Shown: piece after piece, positions 10,160-18,496 of the stretch
Position numbering within the stretch: position 1 is the stretch's first letter
Layout of the letters: each line of letters opens with the position of its first letter
Assembly: GCF_004216895.1 (NCBI RefSeq)
Contig: NZ_SGXE01000002.1
Location: 186,001 to 250,000, forward strand
Direction of reading: 5' to 3'
Source of the DNA: Aquimarina brevivitae
GTDB lineage: Bacteria; Bacteroidota; Bacteroidia; Flavobacteriales; Flavobacteriaceae
Length of the DNA: 64,000 nucleotides
Notes under the pieces: model-generated
Database searches by the model: none
Seen by the model: only the letters and a program-made list of their open reading frames with translations
What the model was told of the DNA's origin: nothing
Position numbers and translations under genes: made by a program

Positions 10160-10362
10160 TTCTTTTTCAAAAGAATAATTCTAACAAAGCTCCGAGATTC
10201 AGGTGCTTTGCACCGCGGAGTTTGTAGAATGGTTTTTAGCTTTAGCTAAAAAATTCCTATGAAAAAGTGTCGTTTTCTCCCGCCTGCCTTAGTACTAAGT
10301 ACGGCGAGCAGGTTGATTCGTTTCTTGTCTGCATCCGACGAGTTTACGAGAGGAATGCATTA
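10160..10362 (+). repeat. Structured interspersed repeat, copy 1 (family X)
   Basis: This stretch matches the reverse complement of 34786-34955 over nearly its whole length. It contains a hairpin CTCCG...CGGAG with inner stem GGTG/CACC and a second hairpin TTTTTAGC/GCTAAAAA. Both stems are identical in the other copy while both loops differ. About 35 extra bases (near 10280-10314, themselves partly palindromic around TTAGTACTAA) interrupt this copy. It is non-coding; whether it acts as RNA or as DNA is unknown. Confidence 0.7.
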
Positions 10363-10439
10363 GTAAAAGAGATGAATAGACAACTAGTTTCATCATACAT
10401 GAGATTTGTATTTATAAATTTATTGAAAACTTAGGTATG

Positions 10440-10565
10440 AGGAAAATATCAAAATCCTCATATCTTTTCTTTTTTGCATTGCCCAAAAAAGAAACAAAAA
10501 AAGCTAGCCTTAAGAAATATATGCTAAAAATTTTGCACGCTACATTGTGTAAAATGAAACTTTTC
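10440..10565 (+). repeat. Interspersed repeat, copy 1 (family Y)
   Basis: The segment containing TTTTGCATTGCCCAAAAAAG and CTAGCCTTAAGAAATATATG matches the reverse complement of about 35405-35510. It is an A/T-rich, non-coding repeat of the kind scattered in flavobacterial genomes; no function is known to me. Confidence 0.6.
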
Positions 10566-10790
10566 TGTTTTATGTAAACATAGGCTGCACTAGTAAACAT
10601 GCTTACTAATAGAACCATTCTTGATTTTAAGAATTTTACACTGCCATTCCGCTAGCTTCATTTTTAACATATATATTTGTTAGGGCACTTTCTTAAGCTG
10701 AAGTGCTTCACAAGTAAACAGAACTCAAATAACTTTAAAGGAATAAGTCAATCTAAGAATTTTCCTTGTAAGGTTACCTGATCAAAAAGG

Positions 10791-10855
10791 GTTGTAAAAC
10801 ACATCATCACTGTCACATCGAGCCCTTCGACTATGCTCAGGACAGGCGCTGTCGA
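10791..10855 (+). repeat. REP-like hairpin repeat, left of the TlpA-like gene
   Basis: The segment contains CCCTTCGACTATGCTCAGGA and the palindrome GACAGGCGCTGTC. It is repeated in direct orientation at 12343-12405, so the two copies bracket the TlpA-like gene. Confidence 0.7.
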
Positions 10856-10937
10856 AATGCTATCGAAATTTGTCAATTTTAATTATTCTTCATTAATGTA
10901 AAGTATTAAAAAAGCACGATCTTGGTAATTATTAGAC

Positions 10938-10964
10938 AACTCAGGAACAACTTGTTCCTGAGTT
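10938..10964. promoter_or_regulatory. 27-base palindrome before the TlpA-like gene
   Basis: AACTCAGGAACAA and TTGTTCCTGAGTT are exact reverse complements around a single central C, ending 19 bases before the start codon at 10984. A T-rich stretch follows, so it could be a terminator or attenuator; it could also be an operator or an mRNA hairpin. There is no upstream gene within 780 bases for it to terminate. Confidence 0.5.
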
Positions 10965-10983
10965 TCAGTTTATTTTGATCAAA

Positions 10984-12255
10984 ATGAGAATACTTATCGT
11001 ATTTAGTTGTTTTCTTCTTTTTGCTTGTGCTCAAAAAGAGGATAGAGCTTCATCTGTTACCGACGTTGTAATCTCTTTACATAAAAAAATTGAAGATGGA
11101 CCTTTTCCCGCATCTTCCAGGCCTTTATATGTATACGATCAACAGCCTATTGATATCAAAGGGCTTCCAGCTATTGATACGTTGAAAGTTCAATATTATG
11201 GATTTAAAACATCAAAACTATACGATTCTGTGCAGCCTAAGGGTATTCACCTATTTTCTGGTTTTGAAAATGATAGCATCGTAATTTCTTTAGATTTAAA
11301 TTATAATAAAGATTTTAGTGATGATAGAAAGCTATATTTTTCTAAAGAATTTTTAAACAACAAGAACGGAAGAGAGGCTTTGCGAAAGTATACAACTCGA
11401 TTAGATACCTTACAATATAAAGGCTTCAAAAATGGTCATTCAGCGCTGATAACTTTGATGTATAAGGTGAAATTGAATGATAGTTCGATTGTTTATCGAA
11501 ATGATCCCATAAAAACAACATTGTCATTACAAATGCAAACTTATGATCCCTGGTGGTCTGGCGAAACTACTATTGAAAATGAAATCTACAAGCTTGCCTA
11601 TGATCCTGGAAGTCTTTTTTATCCTAATTTTTTATTTGCTAAAATAAACGATAAGTTCCCTACAAGGGCAGAGTACGATTATATCGACTACAAACTAAAG
11701 GATACCATTCAGTTAGGTAGCTCTTATTTTAGAATGGATAGTATTGATAACCAGGTGTCTCGTTTGTTTTTAAAAAAACTAGCGATAAAAGAAAAATTAA
11801 CCGGTTATAGAAGAGGCGAAACTATTAAGGATATTAGGTTTATAGATATGAACCTAAAAACGAATAGTCTTTCACAGCTCTTGACTCAAAATGAGTATGT
11901 ATTAATAGATTTCTGGGGAACCTGGTGTGCTCCTTGTATCAAGCTTACCCCAGATTTAGTAAAATTGAAGACTGATTTTCCTGACAGGGTTTCAATAGTA
12001 AGTTTTGCGTATGATGAAGAAAGAAATAAAGTCGCGTCTTATATAGAACAACATGATATGAATTGGACTCATGTTTTTATAAAAGGTAACGCAAAAGGCA
12101 AAAATCATCCAAGGGTAATCAAAGATCTTAGAATTCAGACGTATCCTACCTTCTTATTGATAAATAAAGAGTTGAAAATCATAGAAAGGGGATACGGAAA
12201 AGAGTCATTACATCAAATCAGAGAATTACTTTTAGAACAGTCGGAAGAGCAGTGA
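10984..12255 (+). CDS. TlpA-like thioredoxin-fold lipoprotein
   Basis: The N terminus MRILIVFSCFLLFACAQ is a lipoprotein signal with lipobox LLFAC, so the protein should be membrane-anchored outside the cytoplasm. Residues 20-290 form a region I do not recognise; the C-terminal 130 residues are a TlpA/AhpC-type thioredoxin fold with the redox pair C315-A-P-C318 in FWGTWCAPCIK. The family normally reduces or shuffles thiols of exported proteins; the substrate is unknown. The ATG at 10984 is preferred over an upstream in-frame TTG at 10975. The gene is flanked by direct REP-like repeats and preceded by a palindrome. Confidence 0.82.
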   Translation: MRILIVFSCFLLFACAQKEDRASSVTDVVISLHKKIEDGPFPASSRPLYVYDQQPIDIKGLPAIDTLKVQYYGFKTSKLYDSVQPKGIHLFSGFENDSIVISLDLNYNKDFSDDRKLYFSKEFLNNKNGREALRKYTTRLDTLQYKGFKNGHSALITLMYKVKLNDSSIVYRNDPIKTTLSLQMQTYDPWWSGETTIENEIYKLAYDPGSLFYPNFLFAKINDKFPTRAEYDYIDYKLKDTIQLGSSYFRMDSIDNQVSRLFLKKLAIKEKLTGYRRGETIKDIRFIDMNLKTNSLSQLLTQNEYVLIDFWGTWCAPCIKLTPDLVKLKTDFPDRVSIVSFAYDEERNKVASYIEQHDMNWTHVFIKGNAKGKNHPRVIKDLRIQTYPTFLLINKELKIIERGYGKESLHQIRELLLEQSEEQ

Positions 12256-12342
12256 AAAATTGATTTTCTTGTGGCTTTACTAAAATGTAATGTTGCAATT
12301 TTCAATTGAGAATACTCAATTGGTATTGATTGATAAAAGAAG

Positions 12343-12405
12343 ATTGTAAAAAATATCATCACTGTCACATCGAGCCCTTCGACTATGCTCAGGACAGACG
12401 CTGTC
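12343..12405 (+). repeat. REP-like hairpin repeat, right of the TlpA-like gene
   Basis: This is the second copy of the 10791-10855 repeat, with CCCTTCGACTATGCTCAGGA and GACAGACGCTGTC. One base in the central palindrome differs from the first copy. Confidence 0.7.
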
Positions 12406-12418
12406 AAGAAATAGTTTT

Positions 12419-12458
12419 AAAAAAAAGTCCTGCTAAACAACAAACGCTTAGCAGGACT
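12419..12458 (-). terminator. Terminator after the 12482 amidohydrolase gene
   Basis: Read on the minus strand, AGTCCTGCTAA pairs perfectly with TTAGCAGGACT around an 11-base loop and is followed by a run of T residues. It lies 24 bases after the stop of the gene at 12482-13774. Confidence 0.8.
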
Positions 12459-12481
12459 ATTCTTATAGGCTTATGCCTAAA

Positions 12482-13774
12482 TTATTTACCGTATTTTTTA
12501 CTATACCGTTTCCAAAGTTTGGTGTGATGACTCTCTAAACTGATATCTCTACCTTGTATATAGGCCTTATCCAATTGGTTGGTACGCATATCTAAGGCAT
12601 CACCTTCACTGATAAATAGGGTAGCATCTTTGCCCACCGCTAAAGTACCAGCCATAGTATCAATTCCAAGGATCTTAGCATTATTAAGGGTAATCAACTG
12701 TAAGGCTTTTTCTTTATCCAAACCGTGTGCCGCTACCGTACCTGCCTGAAATGGAAGATTCCGTGCATTTGCTCTTTCCATTTGACCACTGTTTTGTAAT
12801 CCTACTAAAACACCACTATCAAATAAGATGCGTGCATTTTTATAGGGCTGATCATAATCATCATCTTCAAAGTTTGGTGTAGAATGTGTTCGGGTTAATA
12901 GCACCGGAATATTGGCTGCTTTTAACTGCGCAGTTACCTTATAGGCTTCATCACCACCTACAATGACAATGTTTTTTAAGCTGTGCTTTTGGGCAAAATT
13001 AATCACATCCAGGATTGCCTTTTCAGATTCTACGTGAATGTACAAGTTCTGCGTACCGTCAAACGCTCCTTTCATCGCCATATGGGGCAGGTGATACGCT
13101 TTTTCATTGCTTTGAATGGTAGCTTTGGCTTGTTTGATAAAATCTTCAAGTTCTGTGATTTGCTCAGTATACTTTTTGTTGGGTTTATAGCCAGGATCTT
13201 CACCCATCCACCATCTTCCTCTGGTAAAAGGGTTGGGCCAGTTGATGTGAATACCATCATCTATTTTCATAGCGGCGTCTTCCCAGTTCCAGGCATCCAG
13301 TTGTACAATGGATGAGGTACCCGAAATTCTGCCTCCCCTAGGTGTAGTTTGAGCGATGAGTACGCCACTTGGACGCATAGACTCTACAATTTTACTTTCG
13401 GCATTGTAGGCAATAATACTGCGCACGTGTGGATTGTATAACCCTATTTCGCTATCATCGTCTGTGGCACGTACCGCACCAATTTCTACTAACCCTAGGG
13501 TAGTATTAGGCGCTATGATACCCGGATATACATGTTTTCCACTAGCATCGATGACCTTACCTTTGGTCGTTGTACTGGCTTTGGTACCTATAGCGGTGAT
13601 TTTACCGTTTTCAAAAACGATCGTACTGTTTTCGATCACCGAACCGTCACCGATATGCGCTGTAGCACCTACAATACTTATGGCTTCCGTTTGTTTATCG
13701 GCCGGTGTTTGTTGGGCTGCTACTTCTCCGAAGGAAAAGAATAGCAGCGTTATGATTATTACTATATGTTTCAT
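12482..13774 (-). CDS. Secreted amidohydrolase-family protein lacking the HxH motif
   Basis: The product has a Sec signal (MKHIVIIITLLFFSFGEVAAQ) and the composite beta-sandwich plus TIM-barrel layout of amidohydrolases, ending with the family block ALQLITLNNAKILGIDTMAGTLAVGKDATLF. The first metal-binding motif, usually HxH after the strand IYPG, reads GIIAPNTTLG here, so metal binding at that site looks lost. It lies 62 bases after the larger amidohydrolase gene on the same strand, probably one operon ended by the terminator at 12419-12458. It may form a complex with the neighbour or be a non-catalytic paralogue; substrate unknown. Confidence 0.82.
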   Translation of the reverse strand: MKHIVIIITLLFFSFGEVAAQQTPADKQTEAISIVGATAHIGDGSVIENSTIVFENGKITAIGTKASTTTKGKVIDASGKHVYPGIIAPNTTLGLVEIGAVRATDDDSEIGLYNPHVRSIIAYNAESKIVESMRPSGVLIAQTTPRGGRISGTSSIVQLDAWNWEDAAMKIDDGIHINWPNPFTRGRWWMGEDPGYKPNKKYTEQITELEDFIKQAKATIQSNEKAYHLPHMAMKGAFDGTQNLYIHVESEKAILDVINFAQKHSLKNIVIVGGDEAYKVTAQLKAANIPVLLTRTHSTPNFEDDDYDQPYKNARILFDSGVLVGLQNSGQMERANARNLPFQAGTVAAHGLDKEKALQLITLNNAKILGIDTMAGTLAVGKDATLFISEGDALDMRTNQLDKAYIQGRDISLESHHTKLWKRYSKKYGK

Positions 13775-13836
13775 TGTTCTTATGTCTTTACTTAGTGTCA
13801 GCCTTGCTTATATCAAAGCTGAAGCTGATCTATTTT

Positions 13837-16824
13837 TTAATGGATGGTTTCTAACGTATTACACTCAAAACGTTGCTTCTCCTTTTTCTTAGCCGGTTGT
13901 GTTTTGAGTCCGCTGTTTTTAGCTTCGAGCATCATTGTGGCCAACTTATTTTTTTGCTGGGCTATGGATTGACGCATTGCTTTGTCTTTTTCCAGATCAA
14001 AATAAACCGCACCTTCAATCAATGTTTTTTCCGCTTTGCTGTAAATAGATAACGGGTGGTCTGTCCATAGTACCAGATCCGCGTCTTTACCTACTTTAAT
14101 GCTACCAACACGATCATCAATATGTAATAGCTTCGCAGGATTAAGTGTTACAAACTTCAGTGCATCTTCTTCGCTAATACCACCGTACTTCACCGACTTC
14201 GCAGCCTCTTGATTAAGGCGTCTCGCCATTTCGGCATCATCACTATTGATCGCTACTGTAACGCCTTCTTTATGCATAATGGCAGCATTGTAAGGGATGG
14301 CATCATTTACTTCGTACTTATACGCCCACCAGTCAGAGAAGGTTGATCCTCCAACACCGTGTGCAGCCATCTTATCCGCTACTTTGTATCCCTCCAGAAT
14401 ATGGGTAAAGGTATTGACTCTAAACCCAAAGCTCTCTGCGACTTTCATCAGCATATTAATTTCACTTTGTACATACGAGTGACAGCTGATGTAGCGCTCT
14501 CCGTTAAGGATCTCTACCAGCGTTTCTAACTCGATATCCTTACGATACGGTTCGCCACTTTTCTTGGCTTTTTCATAAGCTCTCGCTCTCGAAAAATAAT
14601 CCATATACACTTGTTCCACACCCATACGCGATTGTGGAAAACGGCTAAAACTCTGCCAGTTACTCTGTTTTACATTTTCACCAAGCGCAAACTTGATAAA
14701 CTTAGGCGTGTTGCTATAGATCAGGTTATCCGCATCTTGACCCCATTTTAGCTTAATGATGGCAGATCTACCCCCAATAGGGTTTGCCGATCCGTGTAGT
14801 ATCTGAATGGAAGTCACACCACCGGCCAGGTTTCTATAAATATCAATATCATCGGGTTGTACTACATCCTCGATAGTCACTTCGGCCGAAGAATTGTGCC
14901 CCGCTTCATTAATCGCCGCAGCGGCAATGTGCGAGTGCTCATCTACGATACCAGCAGTAATATGCTTACCGGTGGCATCAATAACCTTAGCCCCTCCGGC
15001 AGATAGGTTTTTGCCGATTTGAGCGATTTTACCGTCTTTGACCAGTACATCGGTTTCTTGTAATACGCCGTCGGCTTCATTGGTCCAAACCGTTGCATTT
15101 TTAAATAAGATCGTTTCTGCCTTTGGTAATTGAGCAGCACCATACGCCTTATTAGGATAGGTAACCGGAACTACTTCTGGTTTTTTCTCGTCCTTATCTT
15201 TGTTGTCTTTCTTGTCCTTGCTATCCGCAGTTGCTGGTTTTTTCTTGGCCATAAAACTGGTTTCAGCCCCATTGGCTAAAATTGCTTTACCAGTGAGTAC
15301 ATCAGTATTGTCTTTAACTGCAGCAATAAGTCTGATGTATTTGGTAGTGGTGGTATCAGTATCCGTAAAGGTCAGGTTGATCCAATCGTTACTGTATTCA
15401 ATCTTACTACCTAGCTTTAGGTCACCTTGTTTTACTTCCGCTTTTGGCTTTTCTGCCGTACCAGAAATACTTAGCGCATAGGTTTTACTCGCCAGGGTAA
15501 TGTCATACTCGCCTTTGATTTCTTTGATATTCATATCATTGATGACATTTTTACTACCCTGTACCCAGTTTTCATAGATTACATTGTCCTTCGTAAATAG
15601 CTCATCTTTGGTAATTAAAAAGTTAGCGTACGCACCATTTTTAAGCGTTCCCAGTTGATCGCCCATCCCTAAAAGCTGAGCAGGCACTGTAGTCAATGCT
15701 TTGATCGCTGTTTTTCGATCCAAACCATATTCGATCGCCTTCATTATGTTTTTTTGAAGCTCCTCTAGTTTTTTAAGTTTATGGGCTGTGATGGAGAAGG
15801 TAATTCCATTTTTGGCTAAGGCAGCTGGATTGGTAGGCGCCTGGTTCCAGTGTTTCATATCCCCAAGACTTACCAAATTAGCAGCATAAGGATCCGTAAC
15901 ATCATAGGCATCTGGGAAATCCAAAGGAAGGATATATGACGCATTGGTCGCTTTTACCTTGTCGATGCGAGCATATTCATCTCCGCCACCTACGATAATG
16001 TATTGTACCCCACCAGTACCACCCACCTTATCCGCACGGAAACCATTGATACGGCTGTCGGTTTCAAAGATCTGCGGTAAAGTTTTATTGGCGATAAAAG
16101 CCTCCAGGGACTGATCTTTAGTCGCTACATTCCCTTTACTATACCAGTCTGCATCCAGGTATACTTGCTTTAACAGGGCCATAGCTCCCATAAGCGAGGT
16201 AGGATACAGCTGTTTACTTTCTTTACTTTTTTCAAAAGATAAAAACTGTGCTGAGCGGTCACTGATCAATCGCTCCCCCTCAGAGCCTTCGTTATTTAAG
16301 GCTACTAATAAGCCCGTACCACGGACGATACCATCTGGCATATGGGTGTTGACGGCACCAAAGCCTTCTTTAATATATTCCGTTGCTTTTTTGTCATCAT
16401 ATTTAAAATGATCCAAGGCATTGATCTCTGCGCGAATGTGGTCATTCCAATAATGGCCTTCTCTAGAGGGACCGTACTGTGGATTACCACCATAAGGGCT
16501 ACCGCCACCACCTTTAGGGGGTTCAATCCCAAAATTAGTAAACGGATCAATAAAAGAAGGATAGATGTGCTTGCCCTGTAGGTCGATAACCACGCTATTT
16601 TTAGGAATAGAAGCAGATTTGCCTACAGCGACGATTTTCCCTTTTTGAACCACTAGGGTTCCTTTGTTAATAAACTCATCGGGTGTGGTGTGGATGGTAG
16701 CATTGGTAAAAACTGTGTAATTAGAATTGGTTGTTTTTACCCCATCATTTTTAGGAAAGTACTCCTGCGCATGTACCGACATGCAAACACCGATCACCGC
16801 TAGTGATACTAGTAATTTTTTCAT
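13837..16824 (-). CDS. Large secreted two-module amidohydrolase
   Basis: The 995-residue product has a signal peptide (MKKLLVSLAVIGVCMSVHAQ) and two amidohydrolase-like halves. In the N-terminal half the HxH position reads PSFIDPFTNFG and is degenerate. The C-terminal half keeps HSH near residues 629-631 (TAGIVDEHSHIAAAA), a likely catalytic HILEGYK region and the closing block FVTLNPAKLLHIDDRVGSIKVGKDADLVLW, so only this half should be active. A Lys/Asp-rich linker (DSKDKKDNKDKDEKK) joins them. The start at 16824 fits the signal peptide; an upstream in-frame start would add 19 unlikely residues. Such pairs probably act on exported peptides or cyclic amides, but the substrate is unknown. Confidence 0.88.
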   Translation of the reverse strand: MKKLLVSLAVIGVCMSVHAQEYFPKNDGVKTTNSNYTVFTNATIHTTPDEFINKGTLVVQKGKIVAVGKSASIPKNSVVIDLQGKHIYPSFIDPFTNFGIEPPKGGGGSPYGGNPQYGPSREGHYWNDHIRAEINALDHFKYDDKKATEYIKEGFGAVNTHMPDGIVRGTGLLVALNNEGSEGERLISDRSAQFLSFEKSKESKQLYPTSLMGAMALLKQVYLDADWYSKGNVATKDQSLEAFIANKTLPQIFETDSRINGFRADKVGGTGGVQYIIVGGGDEYARIDKVKATNASYILPLDFPDAYDVTDPYAANLVSLGDMKHWNQAPTNPAALAKNGITFSITAHKLKKLEELQKNIMKAIEYGLDRKTAIKALTTVPAQLLGMGDQLGTLKNGAYANFLITKDELFTKDNVIYENWVQGSKNVINDMNIKEIKGEYDITLASKTYALSISGTAEKPKAEVKQGDLKLGSKIEYSNDWINLTFTDTDTTTTKYIRLIAAVKDNTDVLTGKAILANGAETSFMAKKKPATADSKDKKDNKDKDEKKPEVVPVTYPNKAYGAAQLPKAETILFKNATVWTNEADGVLQETDVLVKDGKIAQIGKNLSAGGAKVIDATGKHITAGIVDEHSHIAAAAINEAGHNSSAEVTIEDVVQPDDIDIYRNLAGGVTSIQILHGSANPIGGRSAIIKLKWGQDADNLIYSNTPKFIKFALGENVKQSNWQSFSRFPQSRMGVEQVYMDYFSRARAYEKAKKSGEPYRKDIELETLVEILNGERYISCHSYVQSEINMLMKVAESFGFRVNTFTHILEGYKVADKMAAHGVGGSTFSDWWAYKYEVNDAIPYNAAIMHKEGVTVAINSDDAEMARRLNQEAAKSVKYGGISEEDALKFVTLNPAKLLHIDDRVGSIKVGKDADLVLWTDHPLSIYSKAEKTLIEGAVYFDLEKDKAMRQSIAQQKNKLATMMLEAKNSGLKTQPAKKKEKQRFECNTLETIH

Positions 16825-16906
16825 GAAAAGTTGTAATGTGTTAGAATAAGCTTTAAAGATAACGGATGAGGTAGAAAGCACTAAGGGTTTAATAATACTT
16901 TAACAA

Positions 16907-16940
16907 GGGAGTGGGTGAGTGGGTGAGTGGGTGAGTGGAT
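16907..16940 (+). repeat. G-rich octamer tandem repeat, possible G-quadruplex
   Basis: Four GGG runs (16907-16909, 16913-16915, 16921-16923, 16929-16931) are spaced by 3, 5 and 5 bases within a GGGTGAGT tandem tract, which fits an intramolecular G-quadruplex pattern on the plus strand. It lies 83-107 bases upstream of the minus-strand amidohydrolase start. A diverged copy of the larger block recurs at about 17030-17120. Confidence 0.5.
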
Positions 16941-17123
16941 GAGTTGGTGAGGCTTGTAGTTGGTAGATTGTAGTACGAAGGCTGAGGTGACTCGAAGCCT
17001 GAGGTGCAAGCCCCGAAGTCTCGGGATGGAGTAAGTGAGTAGGTGAGTGGGTGAGTTAATGAGTTGGTGAGGCTTGTAGTTTGTAGTTGGTAGTTTGAAG
17101 AACGAAGGCTAAGGTTTTATAAG

Positions 17124-17147
17124 TAGCCCTTCGACTACGCTCAGGGC
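17124..17147 (+). repeat. REP-like CCTTCGAC hairpin
   Basis: GCCCTTCGACTACGCTCAGG followed by GC forms a GCCCT/AGGGC hairpin and belongs to the same family as the copies at 10825, 12375, 34640 and 35083. Confidence 0.6.
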
Positions 17148-17164
17148 ACAATAAGTTGTCACAA

Positions 17165-17317
17165 TTTGTCCCAATCCGTCGGGGTCGAGTGTCCTGCGTA
17201 GCAGGAGGTATCGAGATGAGTTTTGTCTAGTAAATGATTTGATCCCTAAGGTTTTTGAGGTATTATTGTATCTTTAAAAAAAATAGAAATAAACCCAATT
17301 GGGTTTATAAATTTGTT
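17165..17317 (+). repeat. Palindrome leader repeat, copy 1 (before 17334)
   Basis: About 150 bases match 21835-21987 closely. The right end holds a perfect 20-base palindrome (17289-17308, centre AAACCCAATTGGGTTT) that abuts TAAATTTG (17308-17315), a -7-type box 18 bases before the next ATG. The arrangement suggests a promoter with an operator; no -33 element was seen. Confidence 0.6.
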
Positions 17318-17333
17318 GTGCTACATTAACAAA

Positions 17334-17549
17334 ATGAGATATTTCATAAAACGAAAAGCAATATTGGTACTAGCCTTTTTTATAGCGATTATCCTGTGTA
17401 GAGAATTTTTGTGGAAGACACGAGCAACCTCTTATTTTGTTGAAAACATTAAAGTAAATATTGTTTATAATCCTCATTTTGTTTTCGGAATTGATCCAAT
17501 GGTAACAAAAAATATTACTGTTAAAAATATAAAAACGGAAAACACCTAA
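17334..17549 (+). CDS. Small single-helix membrane protein, unknown function
   Basis: The 71-residue product has one hydrophobic segment (residues about 8-24, AILVLAFFIAIILC) after a positively charged start, then a short extracytoplasmic part. I do not recognise it. It ends two bases before the next gene, so the two probably form an operon driven from the palindrome leader. The ATG at 17334 is chosen over TTG codons further up that fall inside the repeat. The small size and lack of homology I can name keep confidence moderate. Confidence 0.5.
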   Translation: MRYFIKRKAILVLAFFIAIILCREFLWKTRATSYFVENIKVNIVYNPHFVFGIDPMVTKNITVKNIKTENT

Positions 17550-17551
17550 TT

Positions 17552-18496
17552 ATGAAAACTAAATTTTTAAAACTTGTAATTTATATTTTTATACTAACTT
17601 TTTTAGAATCTTGTGCTTCCGATGATTCTACTCCATCGATACAACAAGAAAATCTGACAGTTATTTTAAATACTCCTTTGAATAACAGCGATAATATTGA
17701 TACTAGCTCATCATTTAATTGGTCTGTTAATGGTTCTATTGATGGAGTAGAAATAACTTATGACTTTTATTTAGGGCTAAACCCCAACGATCTCGAATTA
17801 ATTAAAGAAAATATAAATGAAATCAGCTTTAATTATTCAAAATTACTTACCAATCAAAACACTTATTACTGGAAGGTCAAGGCTACAGATGCTAATGATA
17901 GAGTTTCGGAAAGCCCAGTTTTTACATTTACTACAATTGCCAATTCAGGAACTTTCATCGATCCAAGAGATAATGAAGAATATCGATGGATAGGTATTGG
18001 AGATCAAATATGGATGGTTGATAATCTTAGATTTAGAACAAACGATGCAGCAATTGCCTTAAATAATGATGAATCAACTGTATCACTATATGGCCGCTTC
18101 TATTTTATTGAGGATGCTCTTGTATCTTGTCCCGAGGGATGGCATTTACCGTCAAATGAAGAATTCAATCAATTAATTGAATTTGTAGCTATTGAGAGAG
18201 AATTTGGATTTTTTAATTATGAAGCTTTATTAAAAAGTGTTAGCGGATGGGTTGGAAACACTGGTGGGAATAATTATAGCGGATATAATCATCTGCCAAC
18301 CGGAATTTGGAATATTCAAAACCAATTTGGAAATACTGGAGAAGAAGGTTATCAATGGACAAGTACTATAAGTAGTCAAGGAAGATATTCCATATTTGGT
18401 ACAACAAAAGATGCTAATTCTTTTTTTATACTTGATAACCTTCTTGTAGACGGTGTTAATACTCAAAGACATTGCGTTAGATGTATAAAAAATTGA
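17552..18496 (+). CDS. FISUMP-domain lipoprotein
   Basis: A lipoprotein signal (IFILTFLESCAS) is followed by a fibronectin-like segment (residues about 30-130, with TYYWKVKATDANDRVSESPVFTFTT) and a C-terminal FISUMP (Fibrobacter succinogenes major paralogous) domain. The latter is recognised by DPRDNEEYRWIGIGDQIWMVDNLRF, CPEGWHLPSNEEF and the closing RHCVRCIKN. The protein should sit on the outer surface or periplasmic face. Its exact role is not known; such domains are frequent in Bacteroidota surface proteins. It follows the small membrane gene by two bases. Confidence 0.82.
   Translation: MKTKFLKLVIYIFILTFLESCASDDSTPSIQQENLTVILNTPLNNSDNIDTSSSFNWSVNGSIDGVEITYDFYLGLNPNDLELIKENINEISFNYSKLLTNQNTYYWKVKATDANDRVSESPVFTFTTIANSGTFIDPRDNEEYRWIGIGDQIWMVDNLRFRTNDAAIALNNDESTVSLYGRFYFIEDALVSCPEGWHLPSNEEFNQLIEFVAIEREFGFFNYEALLKSVSGWVGNTGGNNYSGYNHLPTGIWNIQNQFGNTGEEGYQWTSTISSQGRYSIFGTTKDANSFFILDNLLVDGVNTQRHCVRCIKN

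Larger units (their letters stand above)
10150..10983. other. Repeat-rich intergenic region
   Basis: No credible gene is present. The region holds a structured repeat (10160-10362), a second interspersed repeat (10440-10565), a REP-like hairpin (10791-10855) and a 27-base palindrome (10938-10964). A short minus-strand frame across 10412-10618 lies on the second repeat and is not believed to be coding. Confidence 0.7.
16825..17333. other. Intergenic region with G-rich tandem repeats and repeat leaders
   Basis: No gene is seen. It holds a GGGTGAGT tandem tract, a second diverged copy of the same block near 17030-17120, a GCCCT/AGGGC REP-like hairpin (17124-17147) and the first copy of the palindrome leader (17165-17317). 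Confidence 0.7.

Noticed and set aside
10412..10618. A 68-codon minus-strand open frame in the 10 kb gap.
   Set aside because: It lies on repeat Y, has no recognisable start context or domain, and repeat Y recurs elsewhere without this frame intact.
12330..12527. A 65-codon plus-strand open frame and a similar minus-strand one at 12213-12407.
   Set aside because: Both run through the REP-like repeat and a terminator hairpin and overlap neighbouring genes.
13434..13892. A 152-codon plus-strand open frame opposite the amidohydrolase genes.
   Set aside because: It is antisense to conserved coding sequence and shows no domain; it is a shadow of the genes on the other strand.
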